From positions 1-64,000 of IMG/VR virus record IMGVR_UViG_3300033996_000957: a stretch of 64,000 nt of DNA; one strand, 5' to 3'. Shown piece by piece: positions 1 through 6,644 of this stretch. The notes under the pieces were generated by a model that was given only the letters and a program-made list of their open reading frames with translations, was not told where the DNA came from and did no database searches. The stretch's first letter is position 1, and each line of letters opens with the position of its first letter. Source of the DNA: a virus. Both the position numbers and the translations under genes were made by a program.

Positions 1-45
1 AGAAAAGACTCTTCCATTATCCGAAATCGCAAAGAAAAAGCTTAA
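1..45 (+). CDS. C-terminal end of an upstream gene (partial)
   Basis: The first frame reads RKDSSIIRNRKEKA and stops at TAA 43-45, three bases before the next ATG. The tight stop-to-start spacing matches the rest of the left operon, so this is probably the tail of a real gene. Nothing can be said about its function. Confidence 0.4.
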   Translation, partial: RKDSSIIRNRKEKA

Positions 46-47
46 AA

Positions 48-479
48 ATGACAAACACACAAGAAACCGTAAATAGTATTCTTATTGATGTCCTTAAAGG
101 AGTCAAGGATGCTGGATCTGAAATGTACGCAACAAGTAAAGTTGGCTTGGCAAAAGCTGTTGACTTTGCTATGGAGCAAGCCCCAATTGTTGTCCAAGAG
201 TTTCTATCTTGGAAGATGGGCGAGGCAATATTTAATGTTATATTGTATACTATTGCAGCGATTGTTCTTTTTTGTGTTGCTCGCTTTCTCTTAAAAAAAA
301 TTAAAAATACAGAGATTGATTATCCTGAAGAAATTGTTCCAGTGGCTCTTGGTTTTATGTTTTCTGTGGTCATGTTTTGTCTTGTTACTTTTTTGCATAT
401 AAAACCCAATATTGAAACAATCATTCAAATCAAACTCGCTCCCCGAGTTTATATTCTTGAATATGTAACCAAGAAGTAA
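48..479 (+). CDS. Two-helix membrane protein, unknown function
   Basis: A 143-residue protein with an amphipathic N-terminal half and two clear membrane segments, near residues 58-82 and 96-118. It ends in a soluble tail containing APRVYILEYV. Size and topology would fit a holin or another phage inner-membrane protein, but no lysis gene lies beside it, so I do not assign one. It leads a run of genes spaced by one to a few bases. The start follows an A-rich stretch with no Shine-Dalgarno sequence. Confidence 0.7.
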   Translation: MTNTQETVNSILIDVLKGVKDAGSEMYATSKVGLAKAVDFAMEQAPIVVQEFLSWKMGEAIFNVILYTIAAIVLFCVARFLLKKIKNTEIDYPEEIVPVALGFMFSVVMFCLVTFLHIKPNIETIIQIKLAPRVYILEYVTKK

Positions 480-480
480 T

Positions 481-852
481 ATGAATATACCTCCTGAAGT
501 CATTGCTGCAATTGATGCTACTTTTGAAAAAGCAAAGTTCCCTAAAACCGTAAGAACTCGTCCATGTCGAATTAAATTTAATGGCGAATTTATTACTACA
601 GCCAGCAAAAAAACAGTTTGGCGCAATAAAGGATTTGCTAAAGCTGCTCTTTTGAATCATCTTCATGAGCGGCCTATTGGGGCAGCTATCAATCAATATA
701 TTCTCAAAAAAAACGCACTGACTCATACTCACCACCATGCTTATGTAGATTCTAGAATTATAAAAGAATTAAGAGACGAACTTGAAAAGCTTGGTATTAT
801 ACAATACGTTGAAGTTGACATTGAAGACTTCGCCGTGCAAAAAAAGTCTTGA
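481..852 (+). CDS. Conserved-looking phage protein, unknown function
   Basis: A 123-residue basic protein. The segment RIKFNGEFITTASKKTVW followed by a KGFAKAALLNHL helix looks like a small beta sheet plus helix. I do not recognise a named family. It starts one base after the previous stop (TAA-T-ATG), suggesting translational coupling. Its last codons overlap the -35 box of the promoter for the next gene. Confidence 0.6.
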   Translation: MNIPPEVIAAIDATFEKAKFPKTVRTRPCRIKFNGEFITTASKKTVWRNKGFAKAALLNHLHERPIGAAINQYILKKNALTHTHHHAYVDSRIIKELRDELEKLGIIQYVEVDIEDFAVQKKS

Positions 853-876
853 CTTCTGCCGCACATAGTTCATACT
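849..876 (+). promoter_or_regulatory. Sigma-70-like promoter, near-leaderless
   Basis: TTGACT (849-854), 16-bp spacer, CATACT (871-876), then 6 bases and the ATG at 883. Transcription would start at or next to the start codon. Confidence 0.5.
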
Positions 877-882
877 GCCCAC

Positions 883-1290
883 ATGAGAGCATATCTTGAG
901 TTCAGCTTTATTGATCAGGAGTTGGATCATCTCGACAAAATTGGTTTCGGCGCAAAGATTATTGACGCTTACGAAATGGAGAATGGCTTTGTTGCTGTTG
1001 TCGTTGATTGGAATAGTAAAACAGATAGTTATAAACTCAAATACGCTTCGCAAGGCTGCGTTACTTACAGCAACGATAAAATTGTGGGCGTACAGCTAGA
1101 ATTCAGAGATTACCCATATAAAATTGACGATTGCCAAATGAATCCTCGTATTTCAGTTAAGTTGGATTACGATGATTTTAATAAGAAAATGGATTATGTT
1201 TGTTTTCATAATCTGAAATATCAAGCAGTAGTTTATTTTGCCCCTGACTCATGGAATTGCAGCAGAAAGTCTAAGAAAATTAAATTCTAA
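883..1290 (+). CDS. Hypothetical protein
   Basis: A 135-residue, beta-rich looking protein with no recognised motif, no signal peptide and no membrane segment. A candidate promoter with its -10 box six bases upstream implies a leaderless transcript, a pattern repeated in the accessory island. The next gene begins two bases after the stop, so the two are probably co-transcribed. Confidence 0.55.
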   Translation: MRAYLEFSFIDQELDHLDKIGFGAKIIDAYEMENGFVAVVVDWNSKTDSYKLKYASQGCVTYSNDKIVGVQLEFRDYPYKIDDCQMNPRISVKLDYDDFNKKMDYVCFHNLKYQAVVYFAPDSWNCSRKSKKIKF

Positions 1291-1292
1291 TT

Positions 1293-1763
1293 ATGACAAA
1301 AGAAAGAGAAGAGTATTTGCAGAAAACTTTTCCTGAAATCTACACAAATTGCGGGGAAAATCATCCGTATACTTTATTTGGTTTTGAATGCGACGATGGC
1401 TGGTTTAATATACTAGTGCGCCTTAGTCAATATATTCAAAATTATATCAATAGCAATAATTCTTGGGTTAATAAATATCCTGAAGAATATAAAGAGATAC
1501 CTCAAGTTAAAGCTTTTCAAGTAAAAGAAAAATTTAGAACTCTTAGATTTTATTATAGCGGCGGTGATGAACATATTGCCGCAGTGATATCATTTGTTGA
1601 ATATCTTAGCGGATATATTTGTGAAACTACTGGTAAGACTGAAAATGTTGGCTATAATGTTAAAGGCTGGCAAAAAACCCATCACGAATCTTTAAAGATT
1701 AAGGACGATTTTGTTTTTGTAGACGATAAAGAACTCCGCGAACTAAACCTAAATAAAGAATAA
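1293..1763 (+). CDS. Conserved phage hypothetical (QVKEKFxTLRFYYxGG type)
   Basis: A 156-residue protein with a GWFNILVRLSQYI helix near residue 36 and the motif QVKEKFRTLRFYYSGGD near residue 76. This motif recurs in uncharacterised phage and prophage proteins. In relatives the following segment carries a Cys pair; here only one Cys (YICETTGK) remains. The function is unknown. It lies in a tight plus-strand operon. Confidence 0.65.
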   Translation: MTKEREEYLQKTFPEIYTNCGENHPYTLFGFECDDGWFNILVRLSQYIQNYINSNNSWVNKYPEEYKEIPQVKAFQVKEKFRTLRFYYSGGDEHIAAVISFVEYLSGYICETTGKTENVGYNVKGWQKTHHESLKIKDDFVFVDDKELRELNLNKE

Positions 1764-1765
1764 TT

Positions 1766-2341
1766 ATGCCCTCTGGATACACAGAAAATATATATTATGG
1801 TAAAGAAGTAACATTCAAGGACTTCGCTCTAGGTTGTGCTAGAGCGTTCGGTGCTTGTGTAATGCAACGCGATGATCCTGCTGACGTAAAGCCAAAGATC
1901 ATGCCAGAAGAGTCTTATCATACAGAGAAGCTAAAGGAGCTAAAGAAATTTGAAAAGCCTACTAAAGCTCAATTTGATTCTTACATTAAGGAAACGATAG
2001 CTGATTACGAAAAAAGCATCAAAGAAAAAAACGAACTAAAAAAGCGTTACTCCGATATTCTTGAAAAAGCCAAGAATTGGCAACCGCCCACTAAAGAACA
2101 TGAGAGACTAAAAGCTTTTATGATTGAACAGTTGACTGATTCAAGCAGTTTTGATTGTGGAGTTAGTTTTTATGAAAGCGAATTGGCTTCTCTTTATGCC
2201 ATGACTTACAAAGATTATGTAAAAAAGAAGCTTGCGGAACACAATAGATCTATTGAATATCATAAAGAATATGAAGCCAAAGATCTTAATAATATCAAGC
2301 AGCGCAACAAGTGGATAAAAGATTTATACGATAGCCTATGA
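1766..2341 (+). CDS. Conserved phage hypothetical (MPSGYT family)
   Basis: A 191-residue protein beginning MPSGYTENIYYGKEVTFKDF, followed by a CARAFGACVMQRDDP motif. This N-terminal signature is familiar from many unrelated phages, always without known function. The middle, residues 60-110, is highly charged and helical. The stop overlaps the ATG of the next gene by 4 bases, indicating translational coupling. Confidence 0.7.
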   Translation: MPSGYTENIYYGKEVTFKDFALGCARAFGACVMQRDDPADVKPKIMPEESYHTEKLKELKKFEKPTKAQFDSYIKETIADYEKSIKEKNELKKRYSDILEKAKNWQPPTKEHERLKAFMIEQLTDSSSFDCGVSFYESELASLYAMTYKDYVKKKLAEHNRSIEYHKEYEAKDLNNIKQRNKWIKDLYDSL

Positions 2342-2529
2342 AAATAATATTAAGGGCTATACTGATAGAAATATTAGTTAATGTTATTTCTATAATATGT
2401 ATTTACTATTTATGGAATTGGCTAATGCCAGAATTAATAATGGCTAAAAAAATTGGTCTCCTCCAAGCTTGGGGGATACGCACATTGGTGCAATTTTGTG
2501 TGTGGTTTAGGAGTCCTGATAAAAAATGA
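2338..2529 (+). CDS. Small membrane protein
   Basis: A 63-residue protein with one long hydrophobic segment, residues 4-30, and a second weaker one, residues 38-56, around YLWNWLMPELI and LLQAWGIRTLV. Similar NWLMP...QAWG proteins of about 60 residues are common in phages, with no known role. It overlaps both neighbours by 4 bases. Confidence 0.6.
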   Translation: MKIILRAILIEILVNVISIICIYYLWNWLMPELIMAKKIGLLQAWGIRTLVQFCVWFRSPDKK

Positions 2530-2855
2530 AAGCGACATTCGATTCAGACGGTTATCCAACAGATGAAACGCTGGCTTTAATCAGTTATTGGTATAGAAAT
2601 AATAACTGGGAGCCTGAATCATTCTTGGCCTTTGCTGAGACTGCTTTTAATAAACATTATGGAAGATGGGAGATTATTAATGATTATAATAAACTCTCGG
2701 CTTTCAAAGACAAAGAATTCAAAGCGTTAGAAATTGCTACTGGCGGCTGGAGCGGCAATGAACAAGTGATTAATGCTATGGAAAAGACTCCTTTCTGGAG
2801 TGTTTTTTGGAGAGCATCTTTTTCTGGAGGTTTGTATGTCTTAAAATTACAATAG
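2526..2855 (+). CDS. Conserved phage hypothetical (TGGWSGNE motif)
   Basis: A 109-residue soluble protein. The C-terminal half contains TGGWSGNEQVINAM and FWSVFWRASFSGGLYVL, a signature I associate with uncharacterised phage proteins. No catalytic motif is visible. It overlaps the preceding membrane-protein gene by 4 bases. Confidence 0.6.
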   Translation: MKATFDSDGYPTDETLALISYWYRNNNWEPESFLAFAETAFNKHYGRWEIINDYNKLSAFKDKEFKALEIATGGWSGNEQVINAMEKTPFWSVFWRASFSGGLYVLKLQ

Positions 2856-2858
2856 TAT

Positions 2859-3044
2859 ATGAACATCTCAGAGTTTGAAAGAGGCAAGCCAGTGCTAACA
2901 ATGCACAAAATAAATGATCTCATTAAAAGAATTGAAGACGAGAAATATAAAACTGAAAAACTTTACAAGGATAGAGTAGAGTCTCTAAATACTATTCATA
3001 ACCTTCTCCTGAGCGTCAAAGACAGCTTTAAAAAGGGAGAATAA
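2859..3044 (+). CDS. Small coiled-coil hypothetical protein
   Basis: A 61-residue charged protein, helical from about residue 18 onward with heptad-like spacing (INDLIKRIEDEKYKTEKLYK). The function is unknown. It starts three bases after the previous stop. Confidence 0.5.
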   Translation: MNISEFERGKPVLTMHKINDLIKRIEDEKYKTEKLYKDRVESLNTIHNLLLSVKDSFKKGE

Positions 3045-3079
3045 ATTTACATTCCGCCCGTTGGAGGTTATAATTTTTT

Positions 3080-3277
3080 ATGACTTACCAACAGGCAATG
3101 TATGTTAAGCAACTGATTAAAGATAGAAACCCGCTGCACAAAGTGGCGGAGCTATTTGTTAATAGATTTGGAACTACTGACGAGCTTCCTGCAAAGGGGA
3201 CTCGTCATAAGTTTTCTAATCTTGATGGTAATGATTTAAAAATGTCTGCTGAGTCCACTCTCAAAGAGAAACTATAA
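3080..3277 (+). CDS. Small basic hypothetical protein
   Basis: A 65-residue basic protein starting MTYQQAMYVKQLIKDR, with no recognised family. The spacer before it contains GGAGG, but 12 or more bases from the ATG, which is too far for a standard ribosome binding site. Its stop overlaps the next ATG (TAATGG). Confidence 0.5.
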   Translation: MTYQQAMYVKQLIKDRNPLHKVAELFVNRFGTTDELPAKGTRHKFSNLDGNDLKMSAESTLKEKL

Positions 3278-3504
3278 TGGAAAAAGAATTATATCTTAAA
3301 GATAAATATCCTGTTGTATCGGATGATTTGAAGTTTGATGGCAAGAATATCATTATTCCATCTTATTATTCAGATATTATTCATGATTATTTGGATCGCG
3401 TAGATGCTAAAGATATGAATGATGCAGATTATCAAGATTATCTTGCGTTTCGCAGATTCTTTAAGGATATTATGAATTATAAAGCTGATAAAGGAGGGAA
3501 CTAA
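3277..3504 (+). CDS. Small acidic hypothetical protein
   Basis: A 75-residue acidic protein rich in Asp, Tyr and Lys, with no membrane segment and no recognised family. Its last codons (AAAGGAGGGAAC) provide the strong Shine-Dalgarno sequence for the next gene. Confidence 0.5.
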   Translation: MEKELYLKDKYPVVSDDLKFDGKNIIIPSYYSDIIHDYLDRVDAKDMNDADYQDYLAFRRFFKDIMNYKADKGGN

Positions 3505-3505
3505 C

Positions 3506-4093
3506 ATGGGTATGTATGATAGCATAGAATGCGAATATCCACTGCCAATGCCAGAAGACCCCAAAGGATACACTGGCTCATACGGCTTTCAAACCAAAGA
3601 CTTTGAGAACAGTTTAGATATTTACATTATCGATAAAGATGGTCAACTATCCATTGAGCGTCGAGAAACAGAATGGGTAGGAGGAGATCCAAACGGCAAA
3701 AGCTTTTTGGAGAAATCAGGCTATCTTAAAACTAAAAAGACTTGGCTTGAAACTGTAAATAGAACCTGTACTATTCAATTTTATGATTATCTTAGTTCCA
3801 ATAAGACTGATTATGATTATTGGATTGTATATAACGCTGTATTTATTGAAGGTAAAATAACAGACGTTAAGCTAACTACTTTCGAAGCTAGACCAAATAG
3901 CGAACGCAAAGAAAAAGATGAAGCTTTCAAGATGAAGCTAAAACTAAGACATGAATTTATTCAAACTTGGCGTTACAAATACATTTATAAACCCTATAAT
4001 ACTATAATAAAAGCAGTAGTAAGAGGTTCTACTAAATGCCTAACAAAACTAAAAATGCTAATCTTCAAGTTAGAATCAAAGATGCTAATTTAA
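3506..4093 (+). CDS. Conserved phage hypothetical (MGMYDSIxCxYPLP family)
   Basis: A 195-residue protein starting MGMYDSIECEYPLPMP, then FQTKDFENSLDIYIIDKDG. This N-terminal signature marks a widespread phage family of unknown function. The C-terminal 45 residues are very basic. The start is one of the few here with a strong ribosome binding site, AAGGAGGG. The last 58 bases overlap the following zinc-ribbon gene in another frame. Confidence 0.7.
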   Translation: MGMYDSIECEYPLPMPEDPKGYTGSYGFQTKDFENSLDIYIIDKDGQLSIERRETEWVGGDPNGKSFLEKSGYLKTKKTWLETVNRTCTIQFYDYLSSNKTDYDYWIVYNAVFIEGKITDVKLTTFEARPNSERKEKDEAFKMKLKLRHEFIQTWRYKYIYKPYNTIIKAVVRGSTKCLTKLKMLIFKLESKMLI

Positions 4094-4248
4094 ATACTAA
4101 TTATAATTGCCAATCTTGTAACGAAATAGTTAATAGTAAATATACCACTTGCCCAAGATGCGGCAATTTTAAATCAGATGGTAAAGCTAGAATAGACTGG
4201 ACACCAACAAAATCTCCTAAAATAAATAAAGAACTTAAAACACATTAA
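4036..4248 (+). CDS. Small zinc-ribbon protein
   Basis: A 70-residue basic protein with a CxxC...CxxC zinc ribbon (CQSCNEIVNSKYTTCPRCGN, residues 25-44). Such proteins often bind nucleic acid or other proteins; the partner is unknown. Its start lies inside the 3' end of the preceding gene, a 58-base overlap. Confidence 0.6.
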   Translation: MPNKTKNANLQVRIKDANLNTNYNCQSCNEIVNSKYTTCPRCGNFKSDGKARIDWTPTKSPKINKELKTH

Positions 4249-4250
4249 CT

Positions 4251-4454
4251 ATGATTATTGAGTGCTGCGGTTGCAATAAGAAAGAAACATTCAAAGACAC
4301 TAAAGAAGCGTGGATGAAAGGTTGGGACTTTGTTAATGATAAATTTAATAAGTCTCAGGTAGTTTGTGACACTTGTACCCCTTCTGAAGCTCTTCAAGTG
4401 GTATATAATAAAGCTCGCGGGGGAGATTTATTTAATATAGTTTTAAAGGATTAA
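4251..4454 (+). CDS. Small Cys-rich protein
   Basis: A 67-residue protein with ECCGCNKK near the N-terminus and CDTC near residue 39, spacing that would suit a small zinc-binding fold. It is the last gene of the left operon; a 755-base gene-free region follows. Confidence 0.55.
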   Translation: MIIECCGCNKKETFKDTKEAWMKGWDFVNDKFNKSQVVCDTCTPSEALQVVYNKARGGDLFNIVLKD

Positions 4455-4611
4455 ACGCCTTTGTTAAGATAAGGGTGAAATAGTATAGTATAGATAGAAA
4501 TAAGAGACAAAAAGTATCTAATAGGATAGAAAAAAATGGTCATGGTATTTACTGTATTTTCTATGAGAAAACAGTAGCAAAACTAGGCAGATTTACTCTC
4601 TGAAAACAAGG

Positions 4612-4646
4612 CAAAAACTCTGGTTTTACTGGGGTTTTTGTCTTTT
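4612..4646 (+). terminator. Possible rho-independent terminator
   Basis: GGCAAAAACTC pairs imperfectly with GGGGTTTTTGTC, followed by a T-run. The stem is AT-rich and the site lies 160 bases after the last stop, so support is modest. Confidence 0.35.
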
Positions 4647-4915
4647 TTATTGACTTTATAAGAATACTAAGGATAGATAAAGATAAGATAGGTAATATAT
4701 AGTAGAATAGTATATAAGAATAGATAGGATTGTATGATATGGGGGGGATAATGATGGGTTTGCCCAAAATATAATTACTAATTCACTACCTTGCAATGCA
4801 AAGTACCCCAAAAATCACAAAAAAACGCACTTAAATGGCAATTTTGTCAGATTCTTCGCGCAATAATCATTAAATTTCATTCTAATCCCTGCTAAATAAC
4901 AATAAATTTATATTT

Positions 4916-5133
4916 ACCCCTAGGCAAAAGTTCATTTTTATATAAACCCCTAGGGAAAAGTAAACAAAACTCCCTATCAAATTCAAAAATATGCAAAAAC
5001 CCCAGCAAAATGGCACTTTTCGAAATAATGATTATTATTTGGGGTAGGTTTTGGTGAATTAAATTGTATTTTACCCTAGGGAAAAGTAAATAATAACTCA
5101 TAAGGTTATATAAACCCCTAGGAAATAATAAAC
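4916..5133. repeat. Four copies of a CCCTAGGG-centred repeat
   Basis: Copies lie at 4916-4931, 4946-4965, 5073-5091 and 5114-5133. The shared core is ACCCCTAGGGAAAAGTAAA, with a CCCTAGGG palindrome in the best copies. Spacings are about 30, 127 and 41 bases. They look like binding sites for a dimeric protein. Confidence 0.6.
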
Positions 5134-5206
5134 AATTTTGCCCGATTTGAGACTAAATAACTTAATCATAGACAATTTTACCAGATCTTAGACTAAATAA
5201 TTAAAT
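5131..5206. repeat. 36-bp tandem direct repeat, 40-bp period
   Basis: 5131-5166 and 5171-5206 share ACAATTTT, then CC-GAT, then AGACTAAATAA and a TTAAT-like end. A weaker relative (GGCAATTTTGTCAGATT) lies near 4838. The repeat ends just before the ATG at 5210, so it may also control that gene. Confidence 0.6.
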
Positions 5207-5209
5207 CAA

Positions 5210-5416
5210 ATGAAGCCAAATAATACCAATGACAGAGTAAATAATACACTTGAGTTTGTTTATTCGAATAAAAATATTACTAAGTGGCGAACAATTAATG
5301 CCATCAAAGAAGATAACGAGTACATCTATGGGTTTGATTTGGAGGATGATAATGATTACAAAGCCTTCAAGAAAAGCAAAATACTTGGCGGAAAAATTTT
5401 CTCTTTTCGTGGTTGA
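5210..5416 (+). CDS. Possible WYL-like small protein
   Basis: A 68-residue protein. The pattern LEFVYSNKNITKWRTI, then YIYGFDLEDDNDYKAFKKSKI resembles the ligand-binding core of WYL domains, including the short WYL_2 proteins of phages. This is a by-eye match and the aromatic triad is incomplete. A direct repeat abuts its start and the tRNA-Asn promoter overlaps its stop. Confidence 0.5.
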   Translation: MKPNNTNDRVNNTLEFVYSNKNITKWRTINAIKEDNEYIYGFDLEDDNDYKAFKKSKILGGKIFSFRG

Positions 5417-5441
5417 CGGGGTATGATGTATGGTGTAGGGT
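5413..5441 (+). promoter_or_regulatory. Promoter of tRNA-Asn
   Basis: TTGACG (5413-5418), 17-bp spacer, TAGGGT (5436-5441). The tRNA 5' end is at 5450, eight bases after the -10 box, so transcription would begin almost exactly at the mature 5' end. Confidence 0.6.
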
Positions 5442-5449
5442 GCTTGTGT

Positions 5450-5524
5450 TCTAGGGTGGCGCAATGGTAGCGCGGCGCACTGTTAATGCGTTGGTTGGGG
5501 GTTCGAGTCCCTCCCCTAGAGCCA
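5450..5524 (+). tRNA. tRNA-Asn (anticodon GTT)
   Basis: The acceptor TCTAGGG pairs with CCCTAGA, the D stem is GCGC/GCGC and the anticodon loop CTGTTAA gives GTT. The T arm reads GGGGG-TTCGAGT-CCCTC. The discriminator is G and CCA is encoded at 5522-5524. It reads Asn codons AAC and AAT. Confidence 0.92.
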
Positions 5525-5544
5525 AAAAAACTTTCGAAAAAGGG

Positions 5545-5572
5545 TTGACGAAAGTGTAGGACGGTGTAAATT
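5545..5572 (+). promoter_or_regulatory. Promoter of the HNH gene
   Basis: TTGACG (5545-5550), 16-bp spacer, TAAATT (5567-5572). A 54-base leader precedes the ATG at 5627. Confidence 0.5.
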
Positions 5573-5626
5573 GTCCCTGTTCTTTAAAATAATGTAGAGC
5601 AGCTTATTTTTAGTGTAATATTATGT

Positions 5627-6031
5627 ATGACTAATTCATACATGAAAGATTACATGCGGCTTCGTTATCACAAAAGAATGAGCGAAGCTAGAAATAAATT
5701 AGGAGGAAAATGTATTAAATGTAATTCTATTGAAGATTTACAACTTGACCATATAAATCCAGAAACAAAAAATTTTACTATTGCCCATTTGTGGAATAGC
5801 AAAAAAGAAGTTTTTGATTTAGAAATTAGCAAATGTCAATTACTGTGCAAAAAATGTCACGAAGAAAAAACTTTGCTTGACATGGGTCGAGTTTCGGCTA
5901 AGATTACGCACGGTACATTATCAAGTTACAGATATTGTAAATGTAAGACATGCAAGAAGGCAAAATCTGAGTACATGAAAGCCTTCAGAAAAAAGAAAAA
6001 AGCGGTTGACAGTGAGGCTCAGACGGGTTAA
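5627..6031 (+). CDS. HNH endonuclease (probable homing type)
   Basis: A 134-residue protein. Cys29 and Cys32 (KCIKC), the catalytic-type LQLDHI at 39-44, and CQLLCKKCH at 70-78 form a zinc-stabilised HNH nuclease core. A basic tail carries a second Cys pair (CKCKTCKK). Free-standing HNH genes of this kind are typical intron-less homing endonucleases in phages. It sits between two tRNA genes with its own promoter, as expected for a mobile insertion into the tRNA cluster. The promoter for tRNA-Lys overlaps its stop codon. Confidence 0.85.
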   Translation: MTNSYMKDYMRLRYHKRMSEARNKLGGKCIKCNSIEDLQLDHINPETKNFTIAHLWNSKKEVFDLEISKCQLLCKKCHEEKTLLDMGRVSAKITHGTLSSYRYCKCKTCKKAKSEYMKAFRKKKKAVDSEAQTG

Positions 6032-6034
6032 GGT
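6006..6034 (+). promoter_or_regulatory. Promoter of the tRNA-Lys cluster
   Basis: TTGACA (6006-6011), 17-bp spacer, TAAGGT (6029-6034). It overlaps the last codons of the HNH gene and probably drives the run of tRNAs and RNA candidates from 6052 onward. Confidence 0.6.
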
Positions 6035-6051
6035 TTAAATGTTCTTTAGAT

Positions 6052-6127
6052 GCATCCATAGCTCAACGGTAGTAGCATCGGCCTTTTAAGCCGAGGGTTG
6101 TGAGTTCAAGTCTCACTGGATGCACCA
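6052..6127 (+). tRNA. tRNA-Lys (anticodon TTT)
   Basis: The acceptor GCATCCA pairs with TGGATGC, the anticodon stem is TCGGC/GCCGA and the loop CTTTTAA gives TTT. The T stem is GTGAG/CTCAC, the discriminator is A and CCA is encoded. The D stem has one mismatched pair. Confidence 0.9.
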
Positions 6128-6145
6128 TTTTCGTTCTTTATCATT

Positions 6146-6216
6146 TTGAGCGGCGGAGTCAGTTAGATCTAATGTGTGTTAGATTTAATTAAGGAAATAG
6201 TTTCCTTCCCGCTCAA
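6146..6216 (+). ncRNA. tRNA-sized three-way-junction RNA candidate A
   Basis: 71 bases. Closing stem TTGAGCGG (6146-6153) with CCGCTCAA (6209-6216). Hairpin 1 pairs TTAGATCTAA with TTAGATTTAA around TGTGTG. Hairpin 2 is AAGGAAA-TAG-TTTCCTT (6191-6207). It has no CCA and no D arm. It is the first of three similar tandem units between tRNA-Lys and tRNA-Met. Confidence 0.5.
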
Positions 6217-6223
6217 TTAATTT

Positions 6224-6295
6224 GAGTAAAGAAGTAGACTTTATCTTAGAGCGATATAAGATAAAATTCGAAGTAATTGGAATTACACTTTACTC
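6224..6295 (+). ncRNA. tRNA-sized three-way-junction RNA candidate B
   Basis: 72 bases. Closing stem GAGTAAAG (6224-6231) with CTTTACTC (6288-6295). Hairpin 1 is a perfect 9-bp stem, TTTATCTTA (6240-6248) with TAAGATAAA (6257-6265). Hairpin 2 is GTAAT-TGGA-ATTAC (6273-6286). It shares AGTAGA after the closing stem, and AATTGGAATT in hairpin 2, with candidate C. Confidence 0.55.
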
Positions 6296-6301
6296 TATTT
6301 T

Positions 6302-6372
6302 TAAGTAAGATAGTAGAAATCATTATGGATCACATCTTGATTTTGAAAGCAATTGGAATTGCATCTTACTTA
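6302..6372 (+). ncRNA. tRNA-sized three-way-junction RNA candidate C
   Basis: 71 bases. A perfect 10-bp closing stem, TAAGTAAGAT (6302-6311) with ATCTTACTTA (6363-6372). Hairpin 1 is AAATCA (6317-6322) with TGATTT (6338-6343), holding a small inner GAT/ATC pair. Hairpin 2 is GCAAT-TGGA-ATTGC (6349-6362). It ends 3 bases before tRNA-Met. Confidence 0.55.
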
Positions 6373-6375
6373 TTC

Positions 6376-6452
6376 GGGCCAGTAGCTCAATTGGTTAGAG
6401 CAGGGAACTCATAATTCCTTGGTTATCGGTTCAAGTCCGGTTTGGCCCACCA
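6376..6452 (+). tRNA. tRNA with anticodon CAT (Met, elongator-like)
   Basis: The acceptor GGGCCAG pairs with TTGGCCC, the D stem is GCTC/GAGC and the anticodon loop CTCATAA gives CAT. The discriminator is A and CCA is encoded. The first acceptor pair is G-C, so it is not an initiator type. A lysidine-modified Ile tRNA cannot be excluded from sequence alone. Confidence 0.88.
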
Positions 6453-6475
6453 GCTTTTGTTCTTTTAAATTTGAT

Positions 6476-6551
6476 GGTCTCGTAGCTCAACGGTTAGAGC
6501 AAGCGGCATATAACCGCTAGGCTGTGGGTTCAAATCCTACCGAGACTACCA
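6476..6551 (+). tRNA. tRNA-Ile (anticodon TAT), with unusual loop base 33
   Basis: The acceptor GGTCTCG pairs with CGAGACT, with a G-T first pair. The anticodon stem is AGCGG/CCGCT, the T arm GTGGG/CCTAC, the discriminator A, and CCA is encoded. The seven-base loop CATATAA places TAT at 34-36 but A instead of the near-universal T at position 33. The Ile call follows from loop geometry only. Confidence 0.75.
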
Positions 6552-6556
6552 GATAC

Positions 6557-6644
6557 GCCACGGTGGTGAAATGGCAGACACAAGAGACTTAAAATCTCTA
6601 GATCCTAACAGGTCGTGCCGGTTCAAGTCCGGCCCGTGGCACCA
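6557..6644 (+). tRNA. tRNA-Leu (anticodon TAA)
   Basis: A class II tRNA with a long variable arm. The acceptor GCCACGG pairs with CCGTGGC, the anticodon stem is AGAGA/TCTCT and the loop CTTAAAA gives TAA. The T arm is GCCGG/CCGGC, the discriminator A, and CCA is encoded. It reads TTA, a common codon in this AT-rich genome. Confidence 0.92.

Larger units (their letters stand above)
4455..5209. other. AT-rich gene-free region with repeats (possible origin or control region)
   Basis: I see no convincing gene here. The left part holds a hairpin at 4612-4646 (CAAAAAC/GTTTTTG) that could end the left operon. The right part, 4916-5206, holds four CCCTAGGG-centred repeats and a 36-bp tandem direct repeat, in very AT-rich DNA. 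The arrangement would suit a replication origin or a regulator-binding region; this is inference. Confidence 0.5.
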
